A program made the position numbers and the translations under genes. From Verrucomicrobiales bacterium (GTDB taxonomy: Bacteria; Verrucomicrobiota; Verrucomicrobiia; Verrucomicrobiales; Akkermansiaceae): a DNA stretch of 11,338 nt. Of the stretch, positions 7,592-11,338 are shown piece after piece (positions within the stretch are counted from its first letter, which is position 1; each line of letters begins with the position of its first letter). The notes below the pieces were generated by a model. It did no database searches. It was not told the origin of the DNA and worked only from the letters and a program-made list of their open reading frames with translations. The stretch lies in the NCBI GenBank assembly GCA_002729295.1, contig PBTU01000068.1, forward strand, positions 3,270 to 14,607. Direction: 5' to 3'.

Positions 7592-8334
7592 GCCACGACC
7601 ACCACCAACTCGAACTCGCAAACGTTCACTATCAATACGGAAACAAGAAGGCGCTCTCCGACGTCTCACTCTCCACCCACTGCGGCCAACGGCTCGCTCT
7701 CCTTGGCCCCAATGGCGCAGGCAAAACCACGCTCATCCGCCTCCTCGCCGGACTCCTCGATCCTCAGGACGGAACACTCAACTGGCGCGAGCAGCCACTC
7801 GCAACCTTCCGAAAAGAGATAGCCTACCTTCCCCAGGCCGACCATCACCAACACCACTTCCCCATCCGGGTGCGCGATGTCGTCGCAATGGGACGCTTCC
7901 CCCACATCGGAAACTTCAAGCGTTTTAAGAAAATCGATAAGGAAAAAACCGAGCAAGCCATCGCCACCATGAATCTCGGCGATATTGCCAACCGGCAAAT
8001 CGACCAACTCTCCGGCGGCCAACAGCAGCGAACCTTCATCGCCCGCGCCCTTGCCCAGGAAGCCCACGTCCTCCTCCTCGACGAGCCTTTCAATGGACTC
8101 GACATCGAAAGCCGCTGCCATCTTTCCGACAGCCTTTTCGATCTCTCAAAATCCGGTCACCTGATCATCGCGTCTCACCACCAACTCGAGAGCGTTACCG
8201 AGATATTCACTCATGCGCTCGTCCTCGACCAAAAGCAAATCGCTTTTGGTCCCGCTTGCGAAGTCATGGCCAGCGACGCGGTGAAGCACACTCTTCACTC
8301 CTGCCACCCTCATCATCATGATCGAGCCCTTTGA
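7588..8334 (+). CDS. znuC: Zinc/manganese ABC transporter ATP-binding protein
   Basis: This 248-residue cytoplasmic ATPase powers the metal importer. All ABC motifs are intact: Walker A GPNGAGKT at 40-47, Q-loop Q83, signature LSGGQ at 141-145, Walker B VLLLDEP at 161-167, D-loop GLD at 170-172 and switch histidine H197 (ASHH). The start is ATG 7588, which overlaps the previous stop (ATGA) and follows GGAAGG. Histidine clusters are unusual in number and place: HDHH near the N terminus (3-6), HHQHH at 86-90 right after the Q-loop, and SCHPHHH at the C terminus (238-244). They could bind metal and give feedback on transport, but that is inferred. Its last 17 bases overlap the permease gene. The symbol is provisional because Zn and Mn systems share this architecture. 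Confidence 0.93.
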   Translation: MSHDHHQLELANVHYQYGNKKALSDVSLSTHCGQRLALLGPNGAGKTTLIRLLAGLLDPQDGTLNWREQPLATFRKEIAYLPQADHHQHHFPIRVRDVVAMGRFPHIGNFKRFKKIDKEKTEQAIATMNLGDIANRQIDQLSGGQQQRTFIARALAQEAHVLLLDEPFNGLDIESRCHLSDSLFDLSKSGHLIIASHHQLESVTEIFTHALVLDQKQIAFGPACEVMASDAVKHTLHSCHPHHHDRAL

Positions 8335-9142
8335 TCTTAACCTCTACCAACGCGGACTCGTCGCGGCCCTCATCATTGGCTTCATCAATGGCTACGCCAG
8401 CGCCTTCGTTTTGCTGCATCGCAGCCCGCTGAAATTGACGGCACTCAGCCACAGTCTTCTTCCCGGCGTCGCCATCGCGACTCTGATGGTAGGTCTCGGT
8501 GTCGTAAGCGCATTTATGGGTGCCGTTTCCGCTGCGATCCTCATCGGCGTTCTCACCATTCTCCTTTCCCGCGAAACAAAAATCGACGACGACACAATCC
8601 TCGCCGTTCTCTACACCGGTGCTTTTGCCGCCGGCATTATGGTCCTCAGCCGGCTGGGCTCGAACCAAGACCTCGATTCCTGGCTCCTTGGAAACATCCT
8701 CGGCCTCTCCGACCTCGACCTCAAAATGTCCTTTGGAGTGGGCATCATTGCCGTCGCCATTCTCTCTCTCTTCCGAAGATCGGTAGTCATCAACCTCTTC
8801 GATCCCGAAGTCGCAGCCAGTCTGGGCATTCGCACCCGCCTTCTCGACTACGCCTCTTTCGCGATTCTCATTCTTGTCCTCGTGACGACTCTGCAAGCCG
8901 TCGGATGCATCCTCGCCATTGGATTGATCGTCGCCCCGGCCGCAATCGTGAGACCCTTCATCTCGACACCCGATGCGCTCTTCCCGCTCAGTGCTTTGGT
9001 TGGCGCGGGAGGCTCTGCTTTGGGGCTTTTTCTGAGCTATCATCTGGATCAGCCAGCGGGTGCCAGCATCGCAGCAACCCTCGCGGGGCTCTTTCTGATC
9101 TCAGTTGCACTGTGCGCAGTTTTCCGAAGAATTGTACGGTAA
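8318..9142 (+). CDS. znuB: Zinc/manganese ABC transporter permease
   Basis: This 274-residue inner-membrane protein is of the ZnuB/TroC (ABC-3) family and forms the channel for the metal delivered by the solute-binding protein. Hydrophobic helices are spread throughout, for example GLVAALIIGFINGYASAFVL at the N terminus and SIAATLAGLFLISVALCAVF at the C terminus. Family signatures include ALSHSLLPGVAIA (around 42-54), TGAFAAGIM, SWLLGNILG and AIGLIVAPAAIVR. The length is normal for the family. The ATG at 8318 overlaps the ATPase gene by 17 bases, indicating coupled translation and equal dosage with it. No Shine-Dalgarno is seen. This is the last gene of the operon; I see no convincing hairpin terminator after it. 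Confidence 0.93.
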   Translation: MIEPFDLNLYQRGLVAALIIGFINGYASAFVLLHRSPLKLTALSHSLLPGVAIATLMVGLGVVSAFMGAVSAAILIGVLTILLSRETKIDDDTILAVLYTGAFAAGIMVLSRLGSNQDLDSWLLGNILGLSDLDLKMSFGVGIIAVAILSLFRRSVVINLFDPEVAASLGIRTRLLDYASFAILILVLVTTLQAVGCILAIGLIVAPAAIVRPFISTPDALFPLSALVGAGGSALGLFLSYHLDQPAGASIAATLAGLFLISVALCAVFRRIVR

Positions 9143-9247
9143 GTTAAGCCAATTGCATGAATGCGACTTGATCGCTCCTTTTAGCCTTCCGTTGGGCCCT
9201 CCTTACGCTATTCTTTAAAGTGCTCGTCTACACTTACACACACTCTC

Positions 9248-11023
9248 ATGTCGCAAACGACTGCTCCTAGCTCTAATAAAATTCGCAACGCCGTCATTCG
9301 CCTCGCTGGAAACTCCCAGGATGGCATCCAATCGATCGGTGCCTTCTTAGGCCAACTTGCCGGCTCAACTGCTCAGGACGTTATGACCTACATGACGATT
9401 CCTAGCACCATTTCCGGCGGCCCGTCCATTTTCCAGGTCCACCTTGGTTCCGGCGAAGTCCTCCATCCCGGAGACGAAGCCGACACTCTCGTCGCCTTCT
9501 ACCAACATTCCTACGACGGGCACCTTCATACCCTGAAAGACGGCGGTATTTGCTTCTACGACTCCGACAATGTCGAGGAACTCAAAGAACAACGCGGCAT
9601 CATTCACATCGGTGTTCCTTTTACCTCCGCCACCATCGAGGCGATCGGCGGAAATGCAAAGTCACGCGGCAAGAATATCTTCGTCCTCGGTCTCCTCTGC
9701 GCCGTCTACCAACTCGACCGCGAGCGAATCTCCGAAATTATGAGTGCCAAGTTTGGCAAGAAGTCGGAAGACATTCTCCGTAACGTCATGCTCGCCTTCG
9801 ACGCCGGTTACGCCTGGCCTGTTCACGACATCGAGCACATGCCAATGGCACCCGGTGAGAACGCCGCCGAAAAGCGACTCTCCACTGATGGCAACACCAT
9901 GCTCGCTCTCGGCCTCATCGCCGGCGGCGTTCGCTACGGTGCGGGCTATCCAATCACGCCTTGGACTTCCATCATGGAATTCCTCCGCTCCGAACTTCCG
10001 AAATACAATGGTATGTTCATTCAGTGCGAAGACGAACTTGCCGCTGTCTCCATGGCCATCGGTGCCGCGTATGCCGGGCACCTCGCCATCACCGGATCAT
10101 CCGGCCCGGGTCTCGCATTGAAATCCGAAGCCGTCGGCTATGCCTGTATGGCTGAAATTCCTCTCATCGTGGTCAACATCCAACGCGGTGGTCCTTCAAC
10201 CGGACTCCCGACCTCAGTGGAACAGTCCGACCTCATGCAGGCTATCTATGGCTCACCCGGCGACGCCCCACGCATCGTCCTCGCTCCGCGCGATGTGGAG
10301 GACTGCTTCTACACCGCCATCGAAGCCTGCCGCCTCGCAAAAAAATACTCTACTCCGGTTCTGATCCTTTCCGACCAAGCCATCGCGACCCGTCTCGAAG
10401 CTTTCGAAGAGCCCGATCTCGAAAAGCACTGGGTCGAGCCCAGTCTCGACCTCACCGAGGAAGACGCAGACTGGAAACCCTACCCTCTCGACAAAGTTAC
10501 GCGTCATTCTTCCCCCGGATCACGTTCCTCTCAAGAAAAGTATCCCGTGGTGACCGGCCTCGAGCACGACGAATGGGGTCACCCATCCGGCAACCCTCTC
10601 AATCACGAGAAGATGACCGCCAAGCGTCGCGACAAAATTATCGGACTCGCCAACAGCCTCCCCACTCCGGAAGTTCATGGTGAAACCAGCGGCTCACTTC
10701 TCTTCGTCGGCTGGGGTTCCACCTACGGCCCGATCAAAGAAGCAACCGACCGGATGATTTCTGAAGGCCACAAAGTCGGCTCGATCAATCTTCGTCATGT
10801 CCACCCGCTTCCAAACGGACTCACCGATCTCTTCGAGCATTACGATCATATCCTCGTTCCTGAAATGAACGACTCCGGTCTCTATGGATACGGCCAGCTT
10901 GCTACGCTCCTCAGAGCCAAGACCTGCAACGGAAAAATTGAATCCGTCAACAAAGTGCAAGGCATCTCCTTCCGTGTCCTCGAAATCGTCACCGCCGCTG
11001 AAGCCCTGATCGCAAAAGCTTAA
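9248..11023 (+). CDS. korA: 2-oxoglutarate:ferredoxin oxidoreductase, fused gamma-alpha subunit
   Basis: This 591-residue cytoplasmic protein partners with KorB to convert a 2-oxoacid plus CoA to acyl-CoA and CO2 with reduction of ferredoxin. The N-terminal gamma domain (about 10-195) has RLAGNSQDGIQSIG and ISGGPSIFQVHLG. The alpha pyrimidine-binding domain (about 211-400) has GYPITPWTSIMEFL, QCEDELAAVSMAIGAAYAG, SSGPGL, and GGPSTGLPTSVEQSDL with IYGSPGDAPR near 314-340. The C-terminal domain (about 481-591) has LLFVGWGSTYGPI and EMNDSGLYGYGQL. The segment VTGLEHDEWGHPS is typical of KorA. 2-oxoglutarate is the most likely substrate, but another 2-oxoacid cannot be excluded from sequence. The ATG at 9248 has no Shine-Dalgarno and is preceded by 21 bases without G (9227-9247). 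korB follows after 19 bases. Confidence 0.95.
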   Translation: MSQTTAPSSNKIRNAVIRLAGNSQDGIQSIGAFLGQLAGSTAQDVMTYMTIPSTISGGPSIFQVHLGSGEVLHPGDEADTLVAFYQHSYDGHLHTLKDGGICFYDSDNVEELKEQRGIIHIGVPFTSATIEAIGGNAKSRGKNIFVLGLLCAVYQLDRERISEIMSAKFGKKSEDILRNVMLAFDAGYAWPVHDIEHMPMAPGENAAEKRLSTDGNTMLALGLIAGGVRYGAGYPITPWTSIMEFLRSELPKYNGMFIQCEDELAAVSMAIGAAYAGHLAITGSSGPGLALKSEAVGYACMAEIPLIVVNIQRGGPSTGLPTSVEQSDLMQAIYGSPGDAPRIVLAPRDVEDCFYTAIEACRLAKKYSTPVLILSDQAIATRLEAFEEPDLEKHWVEPSLDLTEEDADWKPYPLDKVTRHSSPGSRSSQEKYPVVTGLEHDEWGHPSGNPLNHEKMTAKRRDKIIGLANSLPTPEVHGETSGSLLFVGWGSTYGPIKEATDRMISEGHKVGSINLRHVHPLPNGLTDLFEHYDHILVPEMNDSGLYGYGQLATLLRAKTCNGKIESVNKVQGISFRVLEIVTAAEALIAKA

Positions 11024-11042
11024 CTCTTTCCATCTTACTACC

Positions 11043-11338
11043 ATGTCTGATTCCACTACCGCCGCTCCAGCTGAGAAGCTCACCAAAAAGCAACTCAAGG
11101 CCGACCACCCCACCTGGTGTCCCGCTTGCGGAGACTTCGCTGTTCTCGCGTCATTCTTCAATGTTGTCCAAAAGCTCGGCATTCCTCACGAAAAAATCTG
11201 TGTTGTCGCCGGCATCGGTTGTTCTTCGCGATTCCCATACTTTGTGAACGCCCACGGCATCCACTTCATTCACGGTCGTGCCCTTCCGCTTGCCACCGGC
11301 ATTTCCCTCTCCCGCCCCGACCTGCACGTCTTCGTGTT
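11043..11338 (+). CDS. korB: 2-oxoglutarate:ferredoxin oxidoreductase beta subunit, 5' part only
   Basis: The first 98 codons are present and the gene runs off the window. This subunit carries thiamine diphosphate and a [4Fe-4S] cluster. Visible cluster cysteines by family comparison are C26 and C29 (TWCPACGDF) and C60 (GIGCSSRFPYF); the fourth and the thiamine-binding region lie beyond the window. HGRALPLATGISL at 78-90 matches the family. The common WCPGCGD has alanine instead of glycine here. An N-terminal extension of about 20 polar residues (MSDSTTAAPAEKLTKKQ) precedes the conserved core. The ATG has no Shine-Dalgarno and is preceded by 24 bases without G, starting inside the end of korA. 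Confidence 0.95.
   Translation, partial: MSDSTTAAPAEKLTKKQLKADHPTWCPACGDFAVLASFFNVVQKLGIPHEKICVVAGIGCSSRFPYFVNAHGIHFIHGRALPLATGISLSRPDLHVFV

Noticed and set aside
8264..9043. 259-codon open frame on the minus strand opposite the permease
   Set aside because: It is a codon-bias shadow: low-complexity Glu/Asp/Arg-rich translation with no domain, fully opposite a strongly recognised membrane protein.
1523..9163. Shared TTGCATGAAT upstream of the CotH-like gene (1523-1532) and korA (9154-9163)
   Set aside because: Ten-base matches are expected by chance in a window this size, and the distance to the start differs (38 versus 94 bases).
9143..9247. Promoter or terminator between the permease and korA
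   Set aside because: No stable hairpin with a T-run and no convincing paired -35/-10 boxes; TATTCT at 9209-9214 lacks a partner.

Overview
The window reads as ordinary chromosome of a heterotrophic Verrucomicrobiota-type bacterium (phylum inferred, not proven). The clues are a tandem DUF1080 protein, a very large secreted LamG/lamin-tail/CotH protein ending in a Verrucomicrobia-style calcium-loop plus beta-rich module, a fused gamma-alpha KorA, and start codons that mostly lack a Shine-Dalgarno sequence. I see no rRNA, tRNA, CRISPR array, insertion sequence or phage gene.

Layout. (1) Bases 1-1293, minus strand: an almost complete secreted protein with two DUF1080 (3-keto-disaccharide hydrolase family) domains; it reads open to the window edge. 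(2) Bases 1294-1560: a divergent intergenic region with two perfect inverted repeats, a short direct repeat and a TATAAT box. (3) Bases 1561-6225, plus strand: a 1554-residue multidomain secreted CotH-kinase-like protein in which I see no cysteine. (4) Bases 6288-9142: a tightly coupled four-gene operon for zinc/manganese uptake, made of a solute-binding protein, an unrecognised small exported protein, an ATPase and a permease; the junctions are two ATGA overlaps and one 17-base overlap. (5) Bases 9248-11338: korA (gamma-alpha fusion) followed after 19 bases by the start of korB, encoding a 2-oxoacid (probably 2-oxoglutarate):ferredoxin oxidoreductase; korB is cut by the window end.

How they work together: the two divergent secreted proteins suggest extracellular or periplasmic glycan handling and surface attachment. 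The metal operon brings Zn2+ or Mn2+ across the inner membrane. KorAB links 2-oxoacid decarboxylation to ferredoxin reduction in central metabolism. The three blocks look like neighbours rather than one pathway.

I did not find convincing evidence for a new defence, mobile or RNA-based system. The best leads are the small exported protein embedded in the metal operon, histidine clusters at the Q-loop and both ends of the ATPase, the two inverted repeats between the divergent secreted-protein genes, and G-free leaders before both kor genes.
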